This document shows positions 1-8,768 of a stretch of 64,000 nucleotides of DNA, piece after piece. The stretch is from Oceanospirillaceae bacterium. GTDB lineage: Bacteria; Pseudomonadota; Gammaproteobacteria; Pseudomonadales; Balneatricaceae. Both the position numbers and the translations under genes were made by a program. Within the stretch, counting starts at the first letter, position 1. Each line of letters opens with the position of its first letter. The stretch lies in NCBI GenBank assembly GCA_013373085.1, contig JABXIM010000013.1, positions 62,001-126,000 of the forward strand. Direction: 5' to 3'. The notes below the pieces were generated by a model that was not told where the DNA came from, did no database searches, and saw only the letters and a program-made list of their open reading frames with translations.

Positions 1-630
1 TCCCCGTCATCGGCCGCGGCGGAGGCCGAATGCGTGCGCACGCTCGAGAGTGCGGTGCGGGATTTCGACGGCGAGCCGGCGGTGATCTTTCGCAGTCGTC
101 TGCTGGCGGCGCGCCTCTACCGGCGCAGCGGTAATACCGCGATGGCCGAGCAGGCGGCGCGCTATGCGTTCGAGCGTTTTGCTCAGTTGACGGTGTCGGA
201 ACAGGCGGAGCTGGCTGACCTGCTGGTCGATGGGCTCGATTCCAGCTCGCTGGCGGAAGCTGCGCAGCAAAAGCGTCAGGAAGCGATGCGGGCGCTGGTC
301 TCGCTCGATTGGGGGCGCAGCAACCTGGCGGCGATGCTCAGTTATCGAAAGAAGGAATATGAGAAGGCCTACGACGGCTTCTGCGAGGCAGAGCGGCTGC
401 GCGGAGGCAACCCGGGAGTGATGCTCAATCTGGTGCAGGCGGGTCTGGAGGTGGCCCGTCATCAGTCGCCACGCGCTCCGGACATACTCCGTCATTGTGA
501 TGAGCTGCTCTACGGCTCGCAGATCGGTGCGCTCAGCCAACGTCAGCAGGAACGCTATCGGTCGCTCTGTCAGCGTCTGGGTGATCTCAACCGGGCGCGG
601 CGCGGGGGCGGTGCCGAAACAGCTGTCTGA
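1..630 (+). CDS. TPR-like helical repeat protein, C-terminal part (5' end outside window)
   Basis: The frame is open from the first base, so the true start lies upstream and about 209 residues are visible. The sequence is all-helical. It contains a segment reading AAMLSYRKKEYEKAYDGFCE followed by AERLRGGNPGVMLNLVQAGLE, which fits a tetratricopeptide-type repeat (small/aromatic spacing typical of TPR helices). An earlier pair of helices includes AARLYRRSGNTAMAEQAARY. No catalytic motif or membrane segment is visible. In related bacteria such repeats can follow a response-regulator receiver, but the N terminus needed to decide this is missing. It ends shortly before a convergent small gene and the type I secretion genes, so a link to them is possible but unproven. 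Confidence 0.6.
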   Translation, partial: SPSSAAAEAECVRTLESAVRDFDGEPAVIFRSRLLAARLYRRSGNTAMAEQAARYAFERFAQLTVSEQAELADLLVDGLDSSSLAEAAQQKRQEAMRALVSLDWGRSNLAAMLSYRKKEYEKAYDGFCEAERLRGGNPGVMLNLVQAGLEVARHQSPRAPDILRHCDELLYGSQIGALSQRQQERYRSLCQRLGDLNRARRGGGAETAV

Positions 631-639
631 GGGTGGTGA

Positions 640-1020
640 TCAGAGGAAAGATTCGTCGTCTTCTATCAGTATCCGGGATTGTTCTGGCGTCGAACGTTCG
701 CTATCTTGTGTGCCTTCGGTCTCGGGGCGCATGAAATTGCGGGCCAGCTTCCGGCTCAGCAGTTTTTTCTGCGATGCCTGCGGGAAGTCGGTGAATAGAA
801 TGATATTTTTGGCGATAAGTATCTCTACGATGTCTTCGATGATACGAATCGTGCCGGCGTCCGAGCGCTCGAGGAACTCCTCCGGCGAAAATGAACTGTC
901 ATTGATCGACAGGAAGTCGAGAACCTCGCGATCCTTCATGTCGACCGCTTCTGCGCCAGTTTCGGCGGTTTCGGTCAGTCCGACGATCCGGCCTTCCGGG
1001 TTGCGTATGGCGTAGAGCAT
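640..1020 (-). CDS. Small conserved protein of the 'tryptophan synthase beta-like' family
   Basis: This 126-residue protein starts MLYAIRNPEGRIVGLTE and has a central acidic helical segment (DAGTIRIIEDIVEILIAKNI) followed by ITLFTDFPQA-type text and a basic helix (KKLLSRKLARNFM). The layout matches short Pseudomonas proteins that databases label tryptophan synthase beta-like. That label is historical: no PLP-binding lysine motif or tryptophan synthase fold signature is present. No signal peptide or membrane segment is visible. The acidic C terminus (EDDESFL) is probably disordered. It is transcribed divergently from the exporter gene. Function is unknown. Confidence 0.65.
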   Translation of the reverse strand: MLYAIRNPEGRIVGLTETAETGAEAVDMKDREVLDFLSINDSSFSPEEFLERSDAGTIRIIEDIVEILIAKNIILFTDFPQASQKKLLSRKLARNFMRPETEGTQDSERSTPEQSRILIEDDESFL

Positions 1021-1094
1021 CAGGTCACGATTTAATAATAAGTTAGTGGGGTCGCGTGCTAGTATGGGGTTCGCGATCCGAGCAGGTCAAGGAA

Positions 1095-3215
1095 ATGGAC
1101 GACATTCAGGATCCCCTCCTCAGCTGTCTGGTCGAGCTGACCAGGCAGAATCACAATCCACTGTCGGCCGAGGTGCTCAGCGCGGGATTGCCGCTTGAGA
1201 ACAACCGGCTGACGCCGAGACTTTTCGTGCGCGCAGCACAGCGTGCCGGCCTCAAGGCGCGGGTACTGCCCCGCGAGCTGCGCCAGATATCGCCGCTGGT
1301 GTTGCCGGCTGTGCTGCTGCTGGAGGACGGCGGCGCCTGTATTCTGCAGGAACTCGATCTCGACGACGATTCCGCACTGATCATTCAGTCGGAAAGCGGC
1401 GGCAAGCATCGTATCCGACTCGACGAACTCGAGCAGCATTACACCGGTTATGCGATTTTCGTGCGGCTCGAGTACCGCTTCAGCGAGCGCGTCTCCAAGG
1501 TGCTCGAGGACCGCGAGGGTCACTGGTTCTGGGGCACGCTGAAACGCTCCTTTCATATCTACCGGGACGTGCTGCTGGCGTCGTTTCTGATCAACCTGTT
1601 CGTGCTGGCAAGCCCGCTGTTCGTGATGAACGTCTACGACCGGGTGGTGCCCAACAGTGCCATCGAAACGCTCTGGGTGCTGGCGGTCGGCCTGTTCGTG
1701 GTCTACCTGTTCGACTTCGGCCTGAAGATGCTCCGGGCCTATTTCATCGAGGTGGCCGGCAAAAAGACCGATGTGCTGCTGTCGGCCATGCTGTTCGAGA
1801 AGGTGCTGTCGCTCAAGTACAGCGCCATGCCCCGGTCGGTGGGTTCATTTGCCAGTAATCTGCGGGAATTCGAGAGCATTCGCGCGATGCTCAGCTCAAC
1901 CGTCAACACGGTGCTGATCGATATCCCGTTCGCGTTGATTTTCCTTGGCGTCATCCTGCTGATTGGCGGTCCGCTGGTCATCGTGCCGGTGGCGGCGATT
2001 CCGGTGATCTACCTCTTTTCGCTGCTCGTGCGGCCGCGGCTGCGCGAATCGGTGGAGAAAACCTTCGAGTCGGCGTCGCAGAAGAACGCGACCCTGGTCG
2101 AAAGCCTGACGGCGATGGAAACGGTCAAGACTCAACGCGCCGCCTCGCCGTTGCAGTTGCGCTGGGAGCAGGCCGGCGGCTATATCGCGCGCTGGGGGTT
2201 GCGCTCTCGCATGTTGTCGTCCTCGGTGGTCAACTTCGCCGGCCTGATCCAGCAACTGACTTCGACCGCGCTTGTGATCTTCGGCGTCTACCTGATTACC
2301 GAGCGCGAACTCACCCTCGGCGCCCTGATCGCCTGCGTTATCCTCTCGGGACGGGTAATCGCGCCGATGGGGCAGCTGGCCGGGCTGGTGACCAACTTCC
2401 ACCAGGCTTCCACCGCATTGAAGACGCTCAATCAGATCATGGATCTGCCCGAGGAGCGCGACGCCGAGCGTCACTTCGTACACCGGCCTGAGCTCAAGGG
2501 CGATATCGAGTTCAACCAGGTCAGCTTCGGCTATCCGGGTGAGCAGCAGAAGGCGCTCGATGACGTCTCCTTCCGTATCAAGGCGGGGGAGAAAGTAGCG
2601 CTGATCGGACGCATCGGCTCCGGCAAGTCGACCATCGAGAAGCTGTTGATGGGGCTGTACAGCGCCGGTGAAGGCGCGATTCGCGTCGACGGTATCGATA
2701 TCAACCAGATCGACCCGGTCGACCTGCGGCGTCACTTTGGCTACGTTCCGCAGGATATCATGCTGTTCGCCGGCACCCTGCGCGACAACATCACCCTCGG
2801 AACGCCCTACGCCAGCGACGAACAGGTGGTGAAGGTGGCGCAGCTGGCCGGCGTCGATCACTTCGTCAACCGGCATCCGCTCGGTTTCGACATGCAGGTC
2901 GGCGAGCGCGGCGCGGCGCTGTCGGGCGGCCAGCGGCAGGCGGTAGCGGTGGCTCGGGCGCTGATTCACGACCCTTCGGTGCTGATCCTCGATGAGCCGT
3001 CGAATGCGATGGACAACTCGTCGGAAGAGCTGTTGAAACAGCAACTGACGGACTATGCTCGCGAGCGGACGCTGTTGCTGGTGACCCACAAGATGTCGTT
3101 GCTGACGCTGGTGGACCGGTTGATCGTGATCGATGGCGGCAAGGTCGTGGCCGACGGGCCCAAGCAGGCCGTACTGGAAGCGCTGAAGCAGGGACGCCTG
3201 CAGATCCGCAAGTAG
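1095..3215 (+). CDS. lapB: Type I secretion ABC transporter, LapB-like
   Basis: Inner-membrane ATPase/permease of a type I secretion system, about 706 residues. An N-terminal domain of about 140 residues (DPLLSCLVELTRQNHNPLSA) resembles the C39-like, probably non-proteolytic, domain of LapB/RTX exporters. Membrane-spanning segments fill roughly residues 155-430. The nucleotide-binding domain carries Walker A (GRIGSGKST, about residue 503), signature LSGGQRQ (about 608) and Walker B LILDEPS. The ATG at 1095 is preferred because similarity to LapB begins there; an in-frame GTG at 1056 would add 13 residues. The HlyD-type adaptor starts 8 bases after the stop, and a TolC-like pore lies two genes on, completing the trans-envelope channel. 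The exported substrate, probably a large adhesin or RTX protein, is not in the window. Confidence 0.88.
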   Translation: MDDIQDPLLSCLVELTRQNHNPLSAEVLSAGLPLENNRLTPRLFVRAAQRAGLKARVLPRELRQISPLVLPAVLLLEDGGACILQELDLDDDSALIIQSESGGKHRIRLDELEQHYTGYAIFVRLEYRFSERVSKVLEDREGHWFWGTLKRSFHIYRDVLLASFLINLFVLASPLFVMNVYDRVVPNSAIETLWVLAVGLFVVYLFDFGLKMLRAYFIEVAGKKTDVLLSAMLFEKVLSLKYSAMPRSVGSFASNLREFESIRAMLSSTVNTVLIDIPFALIFLGVILLIGGPLVIVPVAAIPVIYLFSLLVRPRLRESVEKTFESASQKNATLVESLTAMETVKTQRAASPLQLRWEQAGGYIARWGLRSRMLSSSVVNFAGLIQQLTSTALVIFGVYLITERELTLGALIACVILSGRVIAPMGQLAGLVTNFHQASTALKTLNQIMDLPEERDAERHFVHRPELKGDIEFNQVSFGYPGEQQKALDDVSFRIKAGEKVALIGRIGSGKSTIEKLLMGLYSAGEGAIRVDGIDINQIDPVDLRRHFGYVPQDIMLFAGTLRDNITLGTPYASDEQVVKVAQLAGVDHFVNRHPLGFDMQVGERGAALSGGQRQAVAVARALIHDPSVLILDEPSNAMDNSSEELLKQQLTDYARERTLLLVTHKMSLLTLVDRLIVIDGGKVVADGPKQAVLEALKQGRLQIRK

Positions 3216-3223
3216 TCAGGGAC

Positions 3224-4552
3224 GTGATGAAAAGGTCAGTGTCGAAGCAGGATACCCGTTTTATGGCCAGCATCAGCGAGGCGATGCTGGAGCAGACGCC
3301 GCGCAGTGCCCGTGTCCTGCTGTGGGCAATGGCGCTGTTCGTGCTGCTGGCGATCGTCTGGGCCAACGTGGCGGAACTGGATGAAATCAGCCGTGGCGAC
3401 GGTGAAATCATCCCGTCCAGCCAGCTGCAGGTGGTGCAAAACCTGGAAGGCGGTATCGTTTCCGAGATCATGGTCCACGAAGGGGACCTGGTGGAAAAGG
3501 GACAGGTGCTGCTGCGCATCGATGACACCCGTTTCTCCAGCTCGTTCAACGAAAACCGGGTGCGCGAGTACGAACTTATTGCCAAGCAGCTGCGCCTGCA
3601 GGCCGAAGCCGATGGCGCCAGCTTCGAGGTCCCGGACGATTTTCCCGCTGCTTATCGGCACCTGCTGGAACGTGAACGCAACCTCTATAATGCCCGGACA
3701 CAGGAGCTTTACACCGGCCAGCAGATCACCCAGCGTCAGCTGGAGCAGCGGCGCCAGGAGCTGAAGGAGGCCCATTCGCGGATCGATCAGCTGCAGAGCA
3801 GCTACAATCTGCTGCTCAAAGAACTCAACATCATGAGGCCGCTGGTCGGGGAAGGGGTGATCTCGGAAGTCGAGTACCTGCGCACCCAGCGCCAGGTCAA
3901 TGATCTGAAAGGCGACCTCTCCGCCACCCGGCTCAGCGTCCCGCGCATCGAGTCGGCCATCGCCGAGCAGGAAAGCCGGCTCGACGAGGGGGAACTGCAG
4001 TTTCGTACCGAGGCGCGCAGCGAACTGAACGAAGTCAGCGGCGAGCTGGCACGGCTGCGCGAAGCAATGGAAGGCATGCAGGACAGGATTACCCGCACCG
4101 AGGTGCGTTCGCCGGTCAAGGGGACGGTCAAGGAGCTGATGGTCAATACGGTCGGCGGTGTGGTGCAGCCCGGTGACGAGCTGCTCAATATCGTTCCCTG
4201 GGAGGACCGCCTGCTGGTGGAGGCACGTATCCGTCCGTCCGATATCGCCCAGATCCGCGCCGGCTTGCCGGCGGTGGTCAAGGTGTCGGCCTATGACTTC
4301 TCGATTTACGGCGGCCTGGACGCCAGGGTGGTGTTCGTCTCGCCGAGTACTATCCTTGACGAGGAAAAGCAGGCGTACTACCGGGTGCGGCTGGAGACGG
4401 ACAACCCCTATCTCGGTAACAGTGACAAACCGTTGCCGCTGATCGCGGGCATGACCGTGAGCGTCGATATCATGACCGGCAAGAAGACCGTCATGGACTA
4501 CCTGCTGAAGCCGATTCTCAAAGCCCGCAACAGGGCCCTGACGGAACGCTGA
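3224..4552 (+). CDS. lapC: HlyD-family type I secretion periplasmic adaptor, LapC-like
   Basis: Membrane fusion protein of 442 residues joining the inner-membrane ABC exporter to the outer-membrane pore. A single N-terminal transmembrane helix (about residues 29-47, VLLWAMALFVLLAIVWANVA) is followed by a first lipoyl half (LEGGIVSEIMVHEGDLVEKG). A long alpha-helical hairpin spans roughly residues 120-290. The second lipoyl half and beta-barrel contain RSPVKGTVKELMVNTVGGVV and GDELLNIVPWED, typical of the RTX-secretion HlyD family. The length fits the family. GTG at 3224 and ATG at 3227 are adjacent candidate starts. Tight spacing to the upstream exporter implies one operon. Confidence 0.9.
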   Translation: MMKRSVSKQDTRFMASISEAMLEQTPRSARVLLWAMALFVLLAIVWANVAELDEISRGDGEIIPSSQLQVVQNLEGGIVSEIMVHEGDLVEKGQVLLRIDDTRFSSSFNENRVREYELIAKQLRLQAEADGASFEVPDDFPAAYRHLLERERNLYNARTQELYTGQQITQRQLEQRRQELKEAHSRIDQLQSSYNLLLKELNIMRPLVGEGVISEVEYLRTQRQVNDLKGDLSATRLSVPRIESAIAEQESRLDEGELQFRTEARSELNEVSGELARLREAMEGMQDRITRTEVRSPVKGTVKELMVNTVGGVVQPGDELLNIVPWEDRLLVEARIRPSDIAQIRAGLPAVVKVSAYDFSIYGGLDARVVFVSPSTILDEEKQAYYRVRLETDNPYLGNSDKPLPLIAGMTVSVDIMTGKKTVMDYLLKPILKARNRALTER

Positions 4553-4553
4553 G

Positions 4554-5186
4554 ATGCAGCTAGGGATATACACTACACAGGGAAATGTGCTGGAGCGCTG
4601 GCAGCGCTTGCTGGCCGACGTCACACCGCTACAGCTGTCCGAAGCGGCGCTGTCGGAGGGTGTAAAGGACGGGGTGCTGCTGATCCATCTGGAGTCGCTG
4701 TCGCCGGAGCGGCGCAAAACGCTGTTCCAGGCATTGCAGGTCCGCGGGCAGCTTTACGCGGTGTTGACCGACCGCCCGCAGGATGACGAGGGTATCAGGC
4801 TCCTCGCTCTCGGGGCCCGGGGCTATGCCAGCACCTTCATCACCGGTTCGTTGCTGCAGCAGCTGATCGAGACGCTGTGTCGCGGGGATATCTGGGCGAG
4901 CCCGGTGGTGATGCAGAAGCTGCTCAGGCGTTTGTTGAACGGTCAGCCGGCGGAATTGCTGTCGGTCCAGGCCGAACGGCTTGGCATCGTGGCCAATCTC
5001 AGCGAGCGCGAGCAACAGGTCATGGACATACTCGTGACCGGCGCCAGCAACAAGCTTATTGCACGAAAATTGGAAATAACCGAAAGAACGGTAAAGGCGC
5101 ACATCAGTGCCATACTGAGAAAAACGGGCGCGGGCGACCGTGTCTCGCTGATCCTTATGGCAAAGGAGCAGGAGCGTCTACACTGA
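4554..5186 (+). CDS. LuxR-family transcriptional regulator with degenerate receiver domain
   Basis: A 210-residue protein whose C-terminal 65 residues form a LuxR/FixJ-type helix-turn-helix (LSEREQQVMDILVTGASNKL, then IARKLEITERTVKAHISAIL). The N-terminal ~120 residues have receiver-like alternation, but the acidic pocket is missing and the position of the phospho-aspartate reads LLIHLES, so phosphorylation is unlikely. It probably behaves as a constitutive or ligand/partner-controlled regulator. Its ATG lies one base after the lapC stop and the TolC-like gene follows 33 bases after its own stop. It is therefore likely co-transcribed with the secretion genes and may regulate them or the exported adhesin. 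Confidence 0.8.
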   Translation: MQLGIYTTQGNVLERWQRLLADVTPLQLSEAALSEGVKDGVLLIHLESLSPERRKTLFQALQVRGQLYAVLTDRPQDDEGIRLLALGARGYASTFITGSLLQQLIETLCRGDIWASPVVMQKLLRRLLNGQPAELLSVQAERLGIVANLSEREQQVMDILVTGASNKLIARKLEITERTVKAHISAILRKTGAGDRVSLILMAKEQERLH

Positions 5187-5219
5187 AGTGTTAGCGGGAA
5201 CCCGAAGGAGACAGGAAAA

Positions 5220-6575
5220 ATGGGCCTCAGGACAGGGATTATCGCCGGAACGGCATTGATGTCGGCGATTCAGGTGGCCAACGCCACCTCTATAACGGAT
5301 GTAATTACGGACAATATGGTCAGGAACCCGGAGGTGGCCGCGGCGCTCAATGCCCGCAATGCGGTTCGGGAAGAGGTGCGGGAGGCCATGGGGGGGCTGT
5401 ATCCCGATATCGATGCCCTGCTGGGATGGGGACGTGAATGGACCGATGACCCGAGCACCCGGGCGGCGGAAGAACCGTTCGGCGGCGATGGCGATGTGGA
5501 TCTGTGGCGCAGCGAGGCGACGCTCAGCTTCCGCCAGATGTTGTTTGACGGACTGGGTACCCAGAGCGAGGTGGCGCGTCAGGAAGCACGGCTGCGCTCA
5601 GCCGATGCGCGGGTGCGTGAGGCTGCGGAACGGTTTGCGCTCGACGCCACCCGGCATTACCTCGACGTGGTGCGCCGCCAGGAGCTGTTGCGTCTGGCGA
5701 AGCTGACGCTCGAGAATCACGTCACCATCTATGACCAAATCCGGCGCCGCTCGGAGTCCGGTCTCGGCAGTCTGGCGTCGATCCAGCAGGCGGAGAGCCG
5801 TCTGGCGCTGGCGGAAGTCAATGTGCTGGCGGCCGAGAACAACCTGCGCGATGCGCGCGCGAACTACATCCGCGTCGTCGGCGCCGAGCCGCCGACGGAT
5901 TATGAAGTGCCAATGGACCTCGTAATGCCGGCGAGCTTCGAGGCGGCGCGGGAGGCGGCTGCCACGACCCAGCCGACGCTGCAGGTCGCCGAGGCGGATA
6001 TCGAGGCGGCCCAGGCGCAGTATGATGCGGCCTACAGCCGTCTGTACCCGACGCTGCACTTCGAGGCGGAACGTACCTGGTACCACGATATCGACGGTAT
6101 CGAGGGGCAGAATGAAGATCTGACCGCCATGCTGCGGCTGCGCTACAACATTTTCAACGGCGGCACCGACAAGGCGCGCATTCGCCGCACCCAGCACCAG
6201 ATCCACGAGGCGGAAGAGATTCGTAACAGCGCCGACCGCCAGGTCGAGCAGTCGCTGGGCCTGTCCTGGAACGCCTACGAGATTCTCGGACAGCAGGTGG
6301 GATTCCTCGAGACCTATGTCAGCACTGCCGAGCAAACCCGCGATTCGTACAAGAAGCAGTTCGATATCGGACAGCGCTCGCTGCTCGACCTGCTCGATAC
6401 CGAAAACGAGGTGTTCTCGGCGCAGAACAGCCTCACCGACACCTCGTTCGACTATCTGCTGTCGCAGTACCGCGTCTACAACGGCATGGGCCAGCTGCTC
6501 GAGGCGCTCGAAATCCAGCCGCCTGCGGACGTGGTCGTGAACGAGTCCGCCGAAATGGCGGAGGCCGGCCAGTAA
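5220..6575 (+). CDS. TolC-family outer-membrane secretion protein
   Basis: Outer-membrane channel of 451 residues with an N-terminal signal peptide (TGIIAGTALMSAIQVANA). Two long helical halves follow, typical of OEP/TolC proteins: the first includes LRSADARVREAAERFALDAT and the second GQQVGFLETYVSTAEQTRDS. The conserved FDIGQRSLLDLLDTENEVF block near the C terminus is characteristic of TolC/LapE/AggA proteins. An AAGGAG Shine-Dalgarno sequence lies about 10 bases before the ATG. With the two upstream membrane proteins it completes a type I secretion apparatus. It is the last gene of this operon; an intrinsic terminator follows at 6642-6670. Confidence 0.88.
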   Translation: MGLRTGIIAGTALMSAIQVANATSITDVITDNMVRNPEVAAALNARNAVREEVREAMGGLYPDIDALLGWGREWTDDPSTRAAEEPFGGDGDVDLWRSEATLSFRQMLFDGLGTQSEVARQEARLRSADARVREAAERFALDATRHYLDVVRRQELLRLAKLTLENHVTIYDQIRRRSESGLGSLASIQQAESRLALAEVNVLAAENNLRDARANYIRVVGAEPPTDYEVPMDLVMPASFEAAREAAATTQPTLQVAEADIEAAQAQYDAAYSRLYPTLHFEAERTWYHDIDGIEGQNEDLTAMLRLRYNIFNGGTDKARIRRTQHQIHEAEEIRNSADRQVEQSLGLSWNAYEILGQQVGFLETYVSTAEQTRDSYKKQFDIGQRSLLDLLDTENEVFSAQNSLTDTSFDYLLSQYRVYNGMGQLLEALEIQPPADVVVNESAEMAEAGQ

Positions 6576-6584
6576 CGGGCCGGT

Positions 6585-6613
6585 TTGCATCTGTAAAGGT
6601 GGCTGGATAGAAT
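6585..6613 (+). promoter_or_regulatory. Candidate sigma70 promoter ahead of the mevalonate operon
   Basis: TTGCAT (-35, three of six consensus bases) and TAGAAT (-10, five of six) are separated by exactly 17 bases. The predicted start near 6620 lies between the TolC-like gene stop and a strong intrinsic terminator, so a transcript from here would meet that hairpin before reaching the HMG-CoA reductase gene. Confidence 0.35.
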
Positions 6614-6630
6614 CCGCGCTGCCTAAACAT

Positions 6631-6672
6631 ATGGATCCCCAGGGTTGCATGGCGCAACCCTTTTTATTTTAG
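6631..6672 (+). other. Possible 13-codon leader frame spanning the terminator
   Basis: An ATG opens the frame MDPQGCMAQPFLF, which ends in TAG just past the T-run of the terminator. No clear ribosome binding site precedes it, so translation is uncertain. It is listed because ribosomes on this frame would cover the hairpin and permit read-through into the mevalonate genes. Confidence 0.15.
6642..6670 (+). terminator. Rho-independent terminator between the secretion operon and mvaA
   Basis: A perfect 7-bp stem (GGGTTGC pairing with GCAACCC) with a 5-base loop is followed directly by TTTTTATTTT. It closes the TolC-like gene transcript and sits only 18 bases before the HMG-CoA reductase start, so it may also act as an attenuator. 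Confidence 0.85.
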
Positions 6673-6687
6673 GGTGCGGCGCACGCG

Positions 6688-7722
6688 ATGAAATCACACA
6701 AGCTCCTCGAGGCCCCGGTGCCGATGCGGCTGGTCGGGCCGCTGCGGATGACCGGCCATATCGTCGATGACAAGGTCACGGTTCCGCTGGCGACCTATGA
6801 AACGCCGCTCTGGCACTCGGTCGGGCGTGGCGCCCGCATTTCGGTGCTCGCCGGCGGTATCCGGACCTCCGTCATCGACGAACGCATGACCCGATCAATT
6901 CTGCTCGAGGCGGACGATGCCCTGGCGGCGCATCAGGCGATCGAATCGCTCAAGGCTCGCCAGCAGGAGCTCAACGAGGTCGTGGCGCAGAGCAGCCGCT
7001 TCGCCAAGCTCATTGACATGCATTCACAGGTGGTGGCCAATCTGATTTACCTGCGGCTGGAGTTCACCACCGGCGACGCCTCGGGTCACAACATGGTGAC
7101 CAATGCCGCCGACAGGCTGATCCCCTGGATTCTGACGCAGTATCCACAGCTGCGTTATTCGTCGATTTCCGCCAACTACTGCTCCGACAAGAAGGCCACC
7201 GCGGTCAACGGTATCCTCGGGCGCGGCAAGTACGTCGTCACCGAACTGCTGGTGCCGCGCGAGCTGTGCGAACGCCGGCTGCATACGACACCTGAAAAGA
7301 TCGTCGACCTCAATATCAAGAAAAATCTCATCGGAACCCTGATCGCCGGCGGCATCCGCAGCGCCAACGCACACTACGCCAACATGCTGCTGGCGTTCTA
7401 CCTGGCCACAGGGCAGGACGCAGCGAACATCATCGAGGGGTCTCAGGGTGTGGTGCACGCCGAGGTGCGAGACGGCGATCTTTATTTCTCCTGTACGCTG
7501 CCGAATCTCATTGTCGGCACCGTCGGCAACGGCAAGGGGCTGGACTTCGTCGAGCGCAATCTGGAACTGCTCGGCTGCCGCGAGGAGCGCGAGCCCGGCG
7601 CCAATGCCCGCCGGCTGGCGGCCATTTGCGGCGCCACCGTCCTCTGCGGCGAACTGTCGCTGCTGGCGGCCCAGACCAATCCGGGCGAGCTGATGGAGGC
7701 TCACCTCAAGCTGGAGCGATAA
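6688..7722 (+). CDS. mvaA: Hydroxymethylglutaryl-CoA reductase
   Basis: Reduces HMG-CoA to mevalonate, the committed step of the mevalonate route to isoprenoids. Class I-like motifs are visible in 344 residues: catalytic Glu38 in PLATYETPLW, the cofactor-region motif FTTGDASGHNM, the catalytic lysine region NYCSDKKATAVNG with GRGK, the catalytic aspartate in GQDAANII, and GTVGNGKGL. The C terminus stops at AHLKLER, without the longer tail of eukaryotic enzymes. The stop codon overlaps the next ATG by one base (TAATG), indicating translational coupling with the isomerase. The Shine-Dalgarno sequence is weak. Presence of this pathway is unusual for gammaproteobacteria, most of which use the MEP route. 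Confidence 0.92.
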   Translation: MKSHKLLEAPVPMRLVGPLRMTGHIVDDKVTVPLATYETPLWHSVGRGARISVLAGGIRTSVIDERMTRSILLEADDALAAHQAIESLKARQQELNEVVAQSSRFAKLIDMHSQVVANLIYLRLEFTTGDASGHNMVTNAADRLIPWILTQYPQLRYSSISANYCSDKKATAVNGILGRGKYVVTELLVPRELCERRLHTTPEKIVDLNIKKNLIGTLIAGGIRSANAHYANMLLAFYLATGQDAANIIEGSQGVVHAEVRDGDLYFSCTLPNLIVGTVGNGKGLDFVERNLELLGCREEREPGANARRLAAICGATVLCGELSLLAAQTNPGELMEAHLKLER

Positions 7723-8753
7723 TGTCGGACCCGACCAACGAGCGCAAGATCGAGCATATCCGTGCCATCGAGCGCGACCCCGAGATCGAGCGCAACGGTG
7801 CCCACTTCGATCGCATACGGCTGCGGCACCGGGCGTTGCCGCAGCTTGACCTGGCGGCGGTAGACCCGTCGACGACCTTCCTCGGCAAGCGCCTGAGCTT
7901 CCCGCTGCTGATCTCGTCGATGACCGGCGGCGACCACGAACTGGTCCGGCGCATCAACTGCAATCTGGCCGAAGCCGCCGAACGCTGTCAGGTGGCACTG
8001 GCGGTTGGGTCGCAGCGGGTGATGTTCACTCAGCCCGAGGCGCGTGCCAGCTTCGAACTGCGCAGCCTGGCGCCGACGACCGTACTGCTCGGCAATATTG
8101 GCGCCGTTCAGCTCAACTACGGTTTCGGTTTGCCACAATGCGAGGAAGCGGTGGCGGTACTCGGCGGCGACGGGCTTTACCTGCATCTCAATCCGCTTCA
8201 GGAAGCGATCCAGCCGGAAGGGGATACCAATTTCGCCGGTCTCGCGTCACGCATCGGCGAACTGGTCGATCAGCTCCCGGTACCTGTGATCCTCAAGGAG
8301 GTCGGCTGCGGGCTGGCGCCGGAGGATATTGCTGCAGGGCTCGGGCAGGGCGTGCAGTATTTCGACCTGGCGGGCAGCGGCGGCACCTCCTGGAGCCGTA
8401 TCGAACACCATCGTCGCGGTGACCGCGACGACAGCGCAGGGCTGCGTTTCCAGGACTGGGGCATCCCCACGCCCACCGCGCTGCGGCTGGCACAGCCCTT
8501 TGCCGATCGCGCCACTCTGATCGCCAGCGGGGGGCTCAGAGATGGGATTGATATGGCGAAATCTGTTATACTCGGCGCCTCGCTGTGCGGCCTGGCGGCG
8601 CCCTTTCTGCGCCCGGCGATGGACTCTGCGGACGCCGTGGTCAAGGTCATCGAACAGCTGCGCAGAGACTTTACAATCGCCATGTTTCTGCTTGGCACTC
8701 CGGATATCGCGTCGTTGTTCAAGAATCAGGCTCTCATTCTTGAGGAGCGTTGA
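7722..8753 (+). CDS. fni: Isopentenyl-diphosphate delta-isomerase, type 2 (FMN-dependent)
   Basis: Interconverts IPP and DMAPP using reduced FMN; 343 residues. Family signatures are present: an N-terminal RKIEHI block, SSMTGG for FMN phosphate binding, HLNPLQEAIQPEGD around the catalytic glutamine and Mg-binding glutamate, KEVGCG, and DLAGSGGTSW. The ATG overlaps the stop of mvaA, which fixes the start even though the frame is open further upstream. It is the type 2 enzyme that normally accompanies mevalonate pathways, unlike the Nudix-type Idi of E. coli. Confidence 0.93.
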   Translation: MSDPTNERKIEHIRAIERDPEIERNGAHFDRIRLRHRALPQLDLAAVDPSTTFLGKRLSFPLLISSMTGGDHELVRRINCNLAEAAERCQVALAVGSQRVMFTQPEARASFELRSLAPTTVLLGNIGAVQLNYGFGLPQCEEAVAVLGGDGLYLHLNPLQEAIQPEGDTNFAGLASRIGELVDQLPVPVILKEVGCGLAPEDIAAGLGQGVQYFDLAGSGGTSWSRIEHHRRGDRDDSAGLRFQDWGIPTPTALRLAQPFADRATLIASGGLRDGIDMAKSVILGASLCGLAAPFLRPAMDSADAVVKVIEQLRRDFTIAMFLLGTPDIASLFKNQALILEER

Positions 8754-8768
8754 GGAACCAAACCACCT

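Noticed and set aside
1056-1094. Upstream GTG start for the LapB-like exporter
   Set aside because: The extra 13 residues have no family similarity; the ATG at 1095 begins the conserved sequence.
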